DNA of 17,390 nt from Chloroflexota bacterium. Its GTDB lineage: Bacteria; Chloroflexota; Limnocylindria; QHBO01. A program made the translations under genes and the position numbers. The notes under the pieces are model-generated. The model ran no database searches, was not told the origin of the DNA, and saw only the letters and a list, made by a program, of their open reading frames with translations. Shown here in pieces: positions 1 through 13,951 of the stretch (within the stretch, counting starts at the first letter, position 1; each line of letters begins with the position of its first letter). The stretch covers positions 1 to 17,390 of the forward strand of contig VBJX01000044.1 of the NCBI GenBank assembly GCA_005879775.1. Direction: 5' to 3'.

Positions 1-3
1 GCC

Positions 4-3204
<3,201 letters not shown>

Positions 3205-3206
3205 TC

Positions 3207-3240
3207 AGGGGCGCGGCGCACGAGCGGCGTCGCGGCCCCT
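3207..3240 (+). other. Hairpin in the rpoB-rpoC intergenic region
   Basis: Two bases after the rpoB stop, AGGGGC (3207-3212) pairs with GCCCCT (3235-3240). Further pairing inside (GCG 3213-3215 with CGC 3231-3233, one bulged base) encloses a loop of about 15 bases. No T-run follows, so it is unlikely to be a strong intrinsic terminator. A partial attenuator or an RNA processing or stability element between rpoB and rpoC is possible. The rest of the 121-base gap (3205-3325) shows no promoter that I can recognise. Confidence 0.4.
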
Positions 3241-3325
3241 CCATCGGTTCACGTCGTGCCGGGGCCCGGTCAGCCCTGGCGTAGCCGGCCAGTTGCGGCA
3301 GCAGCCGCAGGAGCTCTAGCCACCC

Positions 3326-7693
<4,368 letters not shown>

Positions 7694-7700
7694 AAACGGG

Positions 7701-7742
7701 CCGGCGGCCGCCTTCCGGGAGGTCCGGCGAGGCGGCCGTCGG
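7701..7742 (+). terminator. GC-rich hairpin after rpoC, probable terminator of rpoBC
   Basis: Bases 7701-7712 (CCGGCGGCCGCC) pair with 7731-7742 (GGCGGCCGTCGG), giving a 12-bp stem with a single G-U pair. The 18-base loop can itself pair CCGG 7715-7718 with CCGG 7724-7727. The hairpin starts seven bases after the rpoC stop codon. There is no T-run after it, so it is a non-canonical intrinsic terminator at best. Its 3' arm ends exactly at the base before the -35 box of the next promoter. Termination is inferred; the stem is seen directly. Confidence 0.55.
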
Positions 7743-7772
7743 TTGACACTCGATCGGCCGCCCGCCTATACT
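7743..7772 (+). promoter_or_regulatory. Housekeeping-sigma promoter for the str-S10-spc cluster
   Basis: TTGACA at 7743-7748 is followed, after an 18-base spacer, by TATACT at 7767-7772. This is a full -35 consensus and a 5/6 match to the -10 consensus (TATAAT), in a region that is otherwise very GC-rich. Transcription would start near 7779-7780, giving a leader of about 150 bases before rpsL. It is the only convincing promoter in the window and lies precisely at the border between rpoC and the ribosomal protein genes. Confidence 0.85.
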
Positions 7773-7783
7773 CCGCCTTCGGT

Positions 7784-7862
7784 GTCCCGCTCTCGGGACG
7801 CCTTCGTGTGTGCCCCTCGGGGCACCGTCAGCCAGCTCACCGAGAAGGCCCGCTCGCGGGTC
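7784..7862 (+). promoter_or_regulatory. Triple-hairpin leader of the rpsL transcript
   Basis: Three consecutive stem-loops share a 6-bp stem and a four-base CTCN loop: 7784-7799 (GTCCCG, loop CTCT, CGGGAC), 7810-7825 (GTGCCC, loop CTCG, GGGCAC) and 7847-7862 (GGCCCG, loop CTCG, CGGGTC, with one G-U pair). They lie in the predicted untranslated leader, starting a few bases after the inferred transcription start. The repeated geometry suggests a structured RNA element such as a protein-binding or attenuation site, but I recognise no named family. The remaining leader (7863-7932) holds a possible 10-codon reading frame at 7866-7898 and the rpsL ribosome site. Confidence 0.5.
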
Positions 7863-7922
7863 CCCATGGCCGCCGGCGACGCACGACCACTCATGTAGCC
7901 AGCGCACGAAGCGAACGAACGC

Positions 7923-7926
7923 GAGG
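7923..7926 (+). promoter_or_regulatory. Ribosome binding site that supports the TTG start of rpsL
   Basis: GAGG at 7923-7926 lies six bases before the TTG at 7933, the codon where recognisable S12 sequence begins. The same bases can pair in a short stem (CGAG 7922-7925 with CTCG 7929-7932), so the site may be partly masked. Confidence 0.6.
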
Positions 7927-7932
7927 TTCTCG

Positions 7933-8352
7933 TTGCCGACGATCAGCCAGCTGGTCCGCAAGGGCCGCAAGCCGGCAGTCAAGAAGGTGAAGGCACCCGC
8001 GCTGCGCCGCACCTTCAACACCCTCAAGCAGACCACCTCGGAGGGACGCGGAGCCCCTCAGCGTCGCGGTGTCTGCCTGCAGGTGATGACCCGCACTCCC
8101 AAGAAGCCGAATTCGGCGCTGCGCAAGGTCGCTCGCGTGCGGCTCACCAACGGGATGGAGGTGACCGCCTACATCCCCGGCGTCGGGCATAACCTGCAGG
8201 AGCACTCCGTCGTGCTGGTGCGTGGCGGGCGCGTCAAGGACCTGCCCGCGGTGAAGTACCACATCGTGCGGGGCACGCTCGACGCGGCCGGCGTCCGCGA
8301 TCGCCGGCAGGGGCGCAGCAAGTACGGCGCCAAGTCCGCGGGCAAAGGGTAG
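7933..8352 (+). CDS. rpsL: Ribosomal protein S12
   Basis: S12 sits at the decoding centre of the 30S subunit and contributes to codon-anticodon proofreading; it is the classical streptomycin-resistance locus. The product is 139 residues. PTISQLVRKGRK begins right at the TTG start, matching the family N-terminus; the frame is open further upstream, but that part resembles no S12. An insert of about 14 residues precedes QRRGVC, as I recall for Firmicutes and Chloroflexi. TPKKPNSALRKV keeps both lysines (K57 and K58, E. coli K42 and K43). GGRVKDLPAVKYH keeps the Asp that is modified in many bacteria (D103), but has Ala at residue 106, where E. coli has Gly91. It is the first gene after the promoter, and rpsG follows six bases downstream. 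Confidence 0.96.
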   Translation: MPTISQLVRKGRKPAVKKVKAPALRRTFNTLKQTTSEGRGAPQRRGVCLQVMTRTPKKPNSALRKVARVRLTNGMEVTAYIPGVGHNLQEHSVVLVRGGRVKDLPAVKYHIVRGTLDAAGVRDRRQGRSKYGAKSAGKG

Positions 8353-8358
8353 CCTCCG

Positions 8359-8832
8359 ATGCCCCGGCGGCCGACCATCGCGCGCAAGAGCAAGTACGAC
8401 GAGCAGCTCGTCGGCACGGCACTGACGCTCGACCAGTTCACCAACAAGCTGATGCACGGCGGCAAGCGCCAGCTCGCCGGGCGCATCCTGGAAGATGCCC
8501 TCGCACGCTGCGAGAAGCAGGCCGGGCGATCGGGTGTCGAGGTGATGGAGCTCGCGCTGCGCAACGCGATGCCCCTCATCGAGGTCAAGCCCAAGCGGGT
8601 GGGCGGCTCCACCTACCAGATCCCGGTCGAGGTGCGTGCCGACCGACGCATCAGCCTCGGCATGCGCTGGCTGATCGACTCGGCGCGCAGGCGGAACGGA
8701 CGCAGCATGGGCGAGAAGCTGGCCGCGGAGTTCGTCGACGCGTCGAACGGGATCGGCGCCGCCGTCAAGCGACGCGAGGACACGCACCGCATGGCGGAGG
8801 CCAACAAGGCCTTCAGCCACTTCAAGTGGTAG
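8359..8832 (+). CDS. rpsG: Ribosomal protein S7
   Basis: S7 nucleates assembly of the 30S head by binding the 3' major domain of 16S rRNA, and contacts the E site. The product has 157 residues, the normal size. It starts MPRRPTIARK and contains the beta-hairpin segment EVKPKRVGGSTYQIPVEV and the C-terminal ANKAFSHFKW. AAGGG at 8345-8349, inside the end of rpsL, lies nine bases before the ATG. Only six bases separate the rpsL stop from this start, so there is no room for the long rpsL-rpsG intercistronic region through which S7 represses its operon in E. coli. Translation is probably coupled to rpsL. Confidence 0.97.
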   Translation: MPRRPTIARKSKYDEQLVGTALTLDQFTNKLMHGGKRQLAGRILEDALARCEKQAGRSGVEVMELALRNAMPLIEVKPKRVGGSTYQIPVEVRADRRISLGMRWLIDSARRRNGRSMGEKLAAEFVDASNGIGAAVKRREDTHRMAEANKAFSHFKW

Positions 8833-8839
8833 GCGCGTG

Positions 8840-11374
8840 ATGAGCCAGGCCTATCCGCTGGAGCGAACCCGCAACATCGGGATCATTGCCCACATCGACG
8901 CCGGCAAGACCACGGTCTCGGAGCGGATCCTCTTCTATACCAAGAAGATCTACAAGATCGGCGAAGTCCACGAAGGCGCCGCCACCATGGACTGGATGGA
9001 GCAGGAGCAGGAGCGGGGGATCACCATCACCGCGGCTGCCACGACCTGCTTCTGGAACGACAATCGTATCAACTTGATCGACACGCCCGGCCACGTGGAT
9101 TTTACGGTGGAGGTCGAGCGGAGCCTCCGCGTGCTCGACGGGGCGGTCGTCGTCTTCGACGGCGTGGCCGGTGTCGAGCCGCAGTCCGAGACGGTCTGGC
9201 GCCAGGCCGACAAGTACCTGGTGCCCCGGTTCTGCTTCGTGAACAAGCTCGATCGAACGGGTGCCGACTTCTGGCGTGTGGTCGACATGATTCGCGATCG
9301 ACTCGGTGCCGTGGCGGTCCCGATCCAGCTGCCGATCGGCAGCGAGGACTCGTTCCGCGGGGTGATCGACCTCGTCGAGATGCAGGCGATCACCTACGGC
9401 AACGACCTGGGCGACAAGATCGAGGTCGGGGAGATCCCGGCGGACCTGCTGGCGGAGGCGATCACCCACCGCGACCGCCTGGTCGAGGCGCTGGCGGACC
9501 TCGATGACCAGATCGCGCACAGCTTCCTGGAGGGTGAGCCGGTCGATGCCGATCGAGTTCGCACGGCGCTCCGCGCCGGGACCCTCGGCTACCGGATCGT
9601 GCCGGTGCTGTGCGGGTCTGCCCTCAAGAACAAGGGAATCCAGCCGATGCTCGACGCGGTGATCGAGTACCTGCCCTCGCCGCTCGACGTGGCCGCTGTC
9701 ATCGGCCGCGACCCGCGCACCGGCGAGCAGGCGACGCGCCACACCGATGCCGGCGAGCCGTTCGCCGCGCTCGCCTTCAAGATCGCCGCCGACCCGTTCG
9801 TCGGCAAGCTGGCCTTCTTCCGGGTCTACTCCGGCACGCTCAAGACCGGTTCCTATGTCTACAACTCGACCAAGGGGACCAAGGAACGCATCGGCCGGAT
9901 CCTGGAGATGCACGCCAACCATCGCGAGGAGATGGACGCGGTGAGCGCCGGCGACATTGCCGCGGCGGTCGGGCTGAAGCACACCTTCACCGGCGACACG
10001 CTGTGCGACGAGGCCAAGCCGATCGTCCTCGAGGCGATCAGCTTCCCGGAGCCGGTCATCGAGCTGGCGGTCGAGCCGAAGACGAAGGCCGACCAGGACA
10101 AGATGGCGCTCGCCCTGCAGCGCCTGGCCGAGGAGGACCCAACCTTCCGGGTGAGCAGCGACCAGGAGTCAGGGCAGACCCGCATTTCGGGGATGGGCGA
10201 GCTGCACCTCGAGGTGATCGTCGACCGCATGCTGCGCGAGTTCAAGGTGCAGGCCAACGTCGGCCGGCCGCAGGTCAGCTACCGCGAGACGATCCGCAAG
10301 GCGTCGCGCGGCGAAGGACGCTTCGTGCGCCAGACCGGCGGCAAGGGACAGTACGGCCACGCGGTGATCACGCTCGAGCCGCTGGAGCGGGGCGCCGGCT
10401 ACACATTCGAGTCGAAGATCGTCGGCGGGTCGGTGCCGCGCGAATTCTGGAAGGCGATCGAGGAGGGGATCCGCGACGCCCTGGCCGGCGGCGTGCTCGG
10501 CGGCTACCCGGTGATCGACCTGAAGGTGACCCTCGTCGACGGTTCGTTCCACGAGGTCGACTCGTCGGAGATGGCATTCAAGATCGCCGGCTCGATGGCT
10601 GCCAAGGATGGGGTCGCCAAGGCCGATCCGGTGATCCTGGAGCCGGTCATGAAGGTGGACGTCACCACCCCCGAGAGCTTCATGGGCGACGTCATCGGCA
10701 ACCTGAATGCGAAGCGCGGCCATGTCGAGGGGATCGACGAGCACGCCACCTCGCGCGTCATCCACGCCCTGGTGCCGCTGGCCGAGATGTTCGGCTACGC
10801 CACCGAGCTGCGCTCCATGACCCAGGGCCGCGCCACCTATTCGATGGAGTTCTCCCGTTACAAACGAAGGACACACCATGGCCAAGCAGAAGTTCGACCG
10901 CAGCAAGCCGCACGTGAACGTCGGCACCATCGGTCACGTCGACCACGGCAAGACCACCCTGACTGCCGCGATCACCAAGTACCTGGCGCTGCAGGGTGGT
11001 GCCGACTTCCGCGCCTTCGACACGATCGACAACGCTCCCGAGGAGCGGCAGCGCGGGATCACGATCGCCATCGCGCACGTCGAGTACCAGACTGCGGCGC
11101 GTCACTACGCGCACGTCGACTGCCCCGGCCACGCCGACTACATCAAGAACATGATCACCGGCGCCGCCCAGATGGACGGCGCCATCCTGGTCGTGTCGGC
11201 GGCGGACGGCCCGATGCCCCAGACCCGCGAGCACATCCTCCTCGCCCGCCAGGTCGAGGTCCCGTCGCTGGTCGTCTACCTCAACAAGGTGGACATGGTC
11301 GACGACGAGATGCTCATCGACCTGGTCGAGATGGAGGTCCGCGAGCTCCTCAGCAAGTACAACTTCCCGGGTGA
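8840..11374 (+). CDS. fusA: Elongation factor G, C-terminus aberrant (runs out of frame into tuf)
   Basis: EF-G is the GTPase that drives ribosomal translocation and, with RRF, subunit recycling. Taking ATG 8840 as start (GGTAGG at 8828-8833, six bases upstream; GTG 8837 is the alternative), the G motifs are AHIDAGKT at 17-24, RGITI at 60-64, DTPGH at 81-85 and NKLD at 135-138. Domains II-V follow, with GMGELHLEVIVDRM and the domain IV/V sequences intact. Recognisable EF-G ends at QGRATYSMEFSRY, Tyr674 (bases 10859-10861). A normal EF-G continues for some 18-25 residues (Y-x-x-VP plus a helix) and then stops. Here no stop occurs until TGA at 11372-11374, so the literal reading frame adds about 170 residues translated out of frame across tuf (start 10878). 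That tail shows no family resemblance. The cause may be a deletion or assembly error at the junction, or a real long overlap. Gene identity is certain; the 3' end is not. Confidence 0.9.
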   Translation: MSQAYPLERTRNIGIIAHIDAGKTTVSERILFYTKKIYKIGEVHEGAATMDWMEQEQERGITITAAATTCFWNDNRINLIDTPGHVDFTVEVERSLRVLDGAVVVFDGVAGVEPQSETVWRQADKYLVPRFCFVNKLDRTGADFWRVVDMIRDRLGAVAVPIQLPIGSEDSFRGVIDLVEMQAITYGNDLGDKIEVGEIPADLLAEAITHRDRLVEALADLDDQIAHSFLEGEPVDADRVRTALRAGTLGYRIVPVLCGSALKNKGIQPMLDAVIEYLPSPLDVAAVIGRDPRTGEQATRHTDAGEPFAALAFKIAADPFVGKLAFFRVYSGTLKTGSYVYNSTKGTKERIGRILEMHANHREEMDAVSAGDIAAAVGLKHTFTGDTLCDEAKPIVLEAISFPEPVIELAVEPKTKADQDKMALALQRLAEEDPTFRVSSDQESGQTRISGMGELHLEVIVDRMLREFKVQANVGRPQVSYRETIRKASRGEGRFVRQTGGKGQYGHAVITLEPLERGAGYTFESKIVGGSVPREFWKAIEEGIRDALAGGVLGGYPVIDLKVTLVDGSFHEVDSSEMAFKIAGSMAAKDGVAKADPVILEPVMKVDVTTPESFMGDVIGNLNAKRGHVEGIDEHATSRVIHALVPLAEMFGYATELRSMTQGRATYSMEFSRYKRRTHHGQAEVRPQQAARERRHHRSRRPRQDHPDCRDHQVPGAAGWCRLPRLRHDRQRSRGAAARDHDRHRARRVPDCGASLRARRLPRPRRLHQEHDHRRRPDGRRHPGRVGGGRPDAPDPRAHPPRPPGRGPVAGRLPQQGGHGRRRDAHRPGRDGGPRAPQQVQLPG
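10866..10871 (+). promoter_or_regulatory. Ribosome binding site of tuf inside the fusA reading frame
   Basis: GAAGGA at 10866-10871 lies six bases before the tuf ATG at 10878, a strong Shine-Dalgarno match. It begins only five bases after the last codon of recognisable EF-G, so the normal fusA tail and any spacer are absent. Confidence 0.75.
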
Positions 11375-12080
11375 GGAGGTGCCGGTCATCCGTGGCTCGG
11401 CGCTGCAGGCGCTCGAGTCGACCAGCACCGACCAGGCGGCCCCCGAGTACGCCTCCATCAAGGAGCTGCTCGACGCCGTCGACACGTACATCCCGACGCC
11501 CATCCGCGACGTCGACAAGCCGTTCCTGATGCCGATCGAGGACGTCTTCGGCATCAAGGGCCGCGGCACGGTGGCGACCGGCCGCATCGAGCGCGGCGTG
11601 GTGAACACCGGCGAGACCGTCGAGCAGGTCGGGATTCATGCCAAGAGCCGCCAGCTGGTGGTGACCGGCGTGGAGATGTTCAAGAAGACCCTTGACCAGG
11701 GCCAGGCCGGCGACAACGTGGGCCTGCTCCTGCGAGGCATCGAGCGCGAGGAGATCGAGCGCGGCCAGGTCCTCGCCAAGCCGAGCTCCGTCAAGCCCGG
11801 GACCAAGTTCAAGGCCGAGGTCCTGGTGCTGACCAAGGAGGAGGGCGGCCGCCACACCCCCTTCTACGCGGGCTATAGGCCGCAGTTCTACCTGCGCACG
11901 ACCGATGTGACCGGAGCGATCAAGCTGCCCGCCGGAGTGGAGATGATCATGCCCGGCGACAACGTCAACATCGACGTGGAGCTGATCACCCCGATCGCGA
12001 TCGAGCAGGGCCAGCGCTTCGCCATCCGCGAAGGCGGCCACACGGTGGGCGCCGGCGTCATCACCGAGCTGATCGGCTAG
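10878..12080 (+). CDS. tuf: Elongation factor Tu
   Basis: EF-Tu delivers aminoacyl-tRNA to the ribosomal A site as a GTP complex. The product is 400 residues, the normal length. G motifs are GHVDHGKT at 19-26, RGITI at 59-63, DCPGH at 81-85 (with the catalytic His85, E. coli His84) and NKVD at 136-139. Domains II and III are complete, with RGTVATGRIERG, TPFYAGYRPQFYLRTTDVTG and the C-terminal TVGAGVITELIG. The ATG is well supported by the GAAGGA ribosome site. It overlaps the out-of-frame end of fusA by 497 bases, but tuf itself shows no sign of damage. rpsJ begins four bases after its stop. Confidence 0.98.
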   Translation: MAKQKFDRSKPHVNVGTIGHVDHGKTTLTAAITKYLALQGGADFRAFDTIDNAPEERQRGITIAIAHVEYQTAARHYAHVDCPGHADYIKNMITGAAQMDGAILVVSAADGPMPQTREHILLARQVEVPSLVVYLNKVDMVDDEMLIDLVEMEVRELLSKYNFPGEEVPVIRGSALQALESTSTDQAAPEYASIKELLDAVDTYIPTPIRDVDKPFLMPIEDVFGIKGRGTVATGRIERGVVNTGETVEQVGIHAKSRQLVVTGVEMFKKTLDQGQAGDNVGLLLRGIEREEIERGQVLAKPSSVKPGTKFKAEVLVLTKEEGGRHTPFYAGYRPQFYLRTTDVTGAIKLPAGVEMIMPGDNVNIDVELITPIAIEQGQRFAIREGGHTVGAGVITELIG

Positions 12081-12084
12081 TTCG

Positions 12085-12393
12085 ATGGCCAAGCAGCGCA
12101 TCCGGATCCGCCTCAAGGCCTACGACCACAAGCTGCTCGACCAGTCGGCCGAGCAGATCGTGGAGACCGCCCAGCGCACCGGCGCTGACGTGGCGGGTCC
12201 GGTGCCGCTGCCGACCCGGATCGAGAAGTACACCGTCATCCGCGGGCCGTTCGTGCACAAGGACGGGCGGGAGCAGTTCGAGATCCGGACCCACAAGCGA
12301 CTGATCGACATCATCGATCCGTCGACCAAGACGGTTGATGCGCTGATGCGACTCAGCCTGGCGGCAGGCGTCGACATCGAAATCAAGATGTGA
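12085..12393 (+). CDS. rpsJ: Ribosomal protein S10 (NusE)
   Basis: S10 is a 30S head protein; as NusE it also pairs with NusB and NusG and links transcription to translation. The product is 102 residues, full length, with RIRLKAYDHKLLDQSAEQIV at the start, PLPTRIEKYTV in the middle and the C-terminal DIIDPSTKTVDALMRLSL segment. No good Shine-Dalgarno sequence is visible. The ATG lies four bases after the tuf stop, so re-initiation by ribosomes leaving tuf is likely. The E. coli-type S10 leader bound by L4 cannot fit here. Its stop overlaps the upstream GTG candidate for rplC. Confidence 0.97.
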   Translation: MAKQRIRIRLKAYDHKLLDQSAEQIVETAQRTGADVAGPVPLPTRIEKYTVIRGPFVHKDGREQFEIRTHKRLIDIIDPSTKTVDALMRLSLAAGVDIEIKM

Positions 12394-12397
12394 GTTT

Positions 12398-12402
12398 GGG
12401 AG
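12398..12402 (+). promoter_or_regulatory. Ribosome binding site that decides the rplC start
   Basis: GGGAG at 12398-12402 lies five bases before GTG 12408. The alternative GTG at 12390 overlaps the rpsJ stop, has no such site at the right distance, and would add residues not typical of L3. Confidence 0.6.
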
Positions 12403-12407
12403 TACAG

Positions 12408-13031
12408 GTGTCGGAAGGTTTGATCGGGCGCAAGCTCGGCATGACGCGGGTCTTCGTCGACGACGGTAGCGTCGTGCCGGTGAGCGTCATCGAGGCGACC
12501 CCGAACAGCATCACGCGGCTCCGCACGCCGGAGCGGGACGGCTATGCCGCCCTGCAGGTCGGCAACGGGACAGCGCGACGTCTCTCCAAGCCGGTCGCCG
12601 GCCAGTTCGCCGCGCTCGAGCCCGATCAGCAGAAGCCGCGCGTGGTGCGTGAGTTCCGGGTGGCCTCGACCGAAGGCTTCGAGGTCGGACAGCGCCTGGA
12701 TGTTTCGCTCTTCTCTGCCGGCGACCTGGTCGACGTGACCGGTGTGAGCAAGGGGCACGGCTTCACCGGGACCGTCGCTCGCCACAACTTCAAGCGTGGA
12801 CCGAAGACCCACGGCTCGACCAACTATCGCGCTCCCGGCTCCATCGGGGCGGGCACGACCCCCGGACGCGTCTTCAAGGGGACGCCGATGGGCGGCCACA
12901 TGGGCGACGAGCGGGTGACGGTCAAGCGCCTGAGCGTGGTACGCGTCGATGCCGAGCGCAACCTGCTCCTGGTGCGCGGCGCCGTCCCCGGCGCGCGCAA
13001 CGCCCTCCTCCTGGTGCAGAAGGCGAAGTGA
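12408..13031 (+). CDS. rplC: Ribosomal protein L3
   Basis: L3 binds 23S rRNA early in 50S assembly and reaches toward the peptidyl transferase centre. With the GTG start at 12408 the product is 207 residues, matching the family size. The N-terminal GLIGRKLGMTRVF and the extended internal loop GHGFTGTVARHNFKRG plus GSIGAGTTPGRVFKGTPMGG (about residues 117-163) are diagnostic. An upstream in-frame GTG at 12390, overlapping the rpsJ stop, would add six residues and cannot be fully excluded. Its stop TGA overlaps an upstream GTG candidate for rplD, consistent with translational coupling. Confidence 0.95.
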   Translation: MSEGLIGRKLGMTRVFVDDGSVVPVSVIEATPNSITRLRTPERDGYAALQVGNGTARRLSKPVAGQFAALEPDQQKPRVVREFRVASTEGFEVGQRLDVSLFSAGDLVDVTGVSKGHGFTGTVARHNFKRGPKTHGSTNYRAPGSIGAGTTPGRVFKGTPMGGHMGDERVTVKRLSVVRVDAERNLLLVRGAVPGARNALLLVQKAK

Positions 13032-13033
13032 CG

Positions 13034-13657
13034 ATGGCCGAGACGACGATCCTGAGCGCCAAGGGCACCAAGGCCGGCAAGGTCGAGCTGCCCGATGCGC
13101 TCTTCGCCGCGCCGGTCAACGAGGCGCTCATCCACCAGGCAGTCGTGCGTCAGCTGGCCGGGCAGCGGCCGGGCACCGCGAACACCCTGACCCGCGGCGA
13201 GGTGGCTGGCGGTGGCCGCAAGCCGTGGCGCCAGAAGGGGACCGGCCGCGCGCGGCAGGGGAGCCGCACTGCCCCGCACTGGAAGGGAGGCGGCGTGGTC
13301 TTCGGCCCACACCCGCGCGCCTTCGAGATCCGGATGCCGGCCAAGATGCGCCGCGCCGCGCTGCTCGGGGTGCTCACTGCCAAGGCAGAGGAGGGAGCCC
13401 TGCGCGTGGTCGAGGGATTCGACCTGGACGAGATCGCGACCCGAGCCTTCGCCGACCGGCTCGCCGGCTGGGATGCCGGCGGCAAGGTGCTGGTCGTGCT
13501 GCCGGCTCGCGACGCGGTGGTCGAGCGCAGCTGCCGCAACCTGCGGGAGGTGCGGATCCTCCTGGCCGACAGCCTCAACGTCGTCGACCTGCTCGAGGCC
13601 GACACGATCGTCTTCACCCGCGACGCGCTGGCGCGCGCGGGGGAGGTGTACGCATGA
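13034..13657 (+). CDS. rplD: Ribosomal protein L4
   Basis: L4 lines the polypeptide exit tunnel with L22, and in some bacteria represses the S10 operon. The product is 207 residues. The tunnel loop is clear at about residues 54-91: RGEVAGGGRKPWRQKGTGRA, then RQGSRTAPHWKGGGVVFGP. The globular part ends with DSLNVVDLLEADTIVFTRDAL. ATG 13034 is chosen: AGAAGG at 13018-13023 is ten bases upstream, and the N-terminus fits. GTG 13028, overlapping the rplC stop, is the alternative and adds two residues. The TGA stop overlaps the rplW ATG (ATGA). No L4-binding S10 leader is visible upstream of rpsJ. Confidence 0.96.
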   Translation: MAETTILSAKGTKAGKVELPDALFAAPVNEALIHQAVVRQLAGQRPGTANTLTRGEVAGGGRKPWRQKGTGRARQGSRTAPHWKGGGVVFGPHPRAFEIRMPAKMRRAALLGVLTAKAEEGALRVVEGFDLDEIATRAFADRLAGWDAGGKVLVVLPARDAVVERSCRNLREVRILLADSLNVVDLLEADTIVFTRDALARAGEVYA

Positions 13658-13950
13658 GCGAGCGCATCGTGCATGACGTCCTGATCCGCCCGGTCATCAG
13701 CGAGAAGAGCGTGGCGGCGACGGAGCGCAGCAACTACACCTTCGCCGTGGCACGCGACGCGAACAAGTTCCAGATCAAGGCGGCGGTCGAGGCCGAGTTC
13801 AAGGTGGACGTCCTCGGCGTGCGGGTCCTCTCCGTGAAGCCCAAGCAGAAACGGCGTGGCCGCAAGCAGATGGGCACCGTGGCCGGCTGGCGCAAGGCGA
13901 TCGTGACGATCGCCCCCGGCCAGAAGATCGAGCTCTTCGAGGCCGTCTGA
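13654..13950 (+). CDS. rplW: Ribosomal protein L23
   Basis: L23 surrounds the exit of the 50S tunnel and is the docking site for trigger factor and SRP. The product is 98 residues, normal size. HDVLIRPVISEKSV near the start, NKFQIKAAVEAEFKVDVLGV and the KPKQKRRGRKQMG loop are typical. GGGAGG at 13641-13646 lies seven bases before the ATG, and the start overlaps the rplD stop as ATGA, so the 98-residue form is well supported. A much longer open frame upstream in the same phase is only a shadow of rplD. Confidence 0.96.
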   Translation: MSERIVHDVLIRPVISEKSVAATERSNYTFAVARDANKFQIKAAVEAEFKVDVLGVRVLSVKPKQKRRGRKQMGTVAGWRKAIVTIAPGQKIELFEAV

Positions 13951-13951
13951 G

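Noticed and set aside
7810..7932. N-terminal extension of S12 from the upstream GTG at 7810.
   Set aside because: The 41 extra residues do not resemble S12, overlap the leader hairpins, and the TTG at 7933 has a ribosome site and the expected N-terminus.
10860..10917. A programmed -1 frameshift giving EF-G a tail of about 19 residues ending at TGA 10915-10917.
   Set aside because: The length would suit EF-G, but the residues (QTKDTPWPS...) do not resemble the EF-G C-terminal helix and I see no canonical slippery heptamer at the site.
12949..13653. Long N-terminal extension in frame with rplW.
   Set aside because: It runs through rplD in another phase and is Arg/Pro/Ala-rich noise. L23 starts at ATG 13654 with a strong ribosome site.
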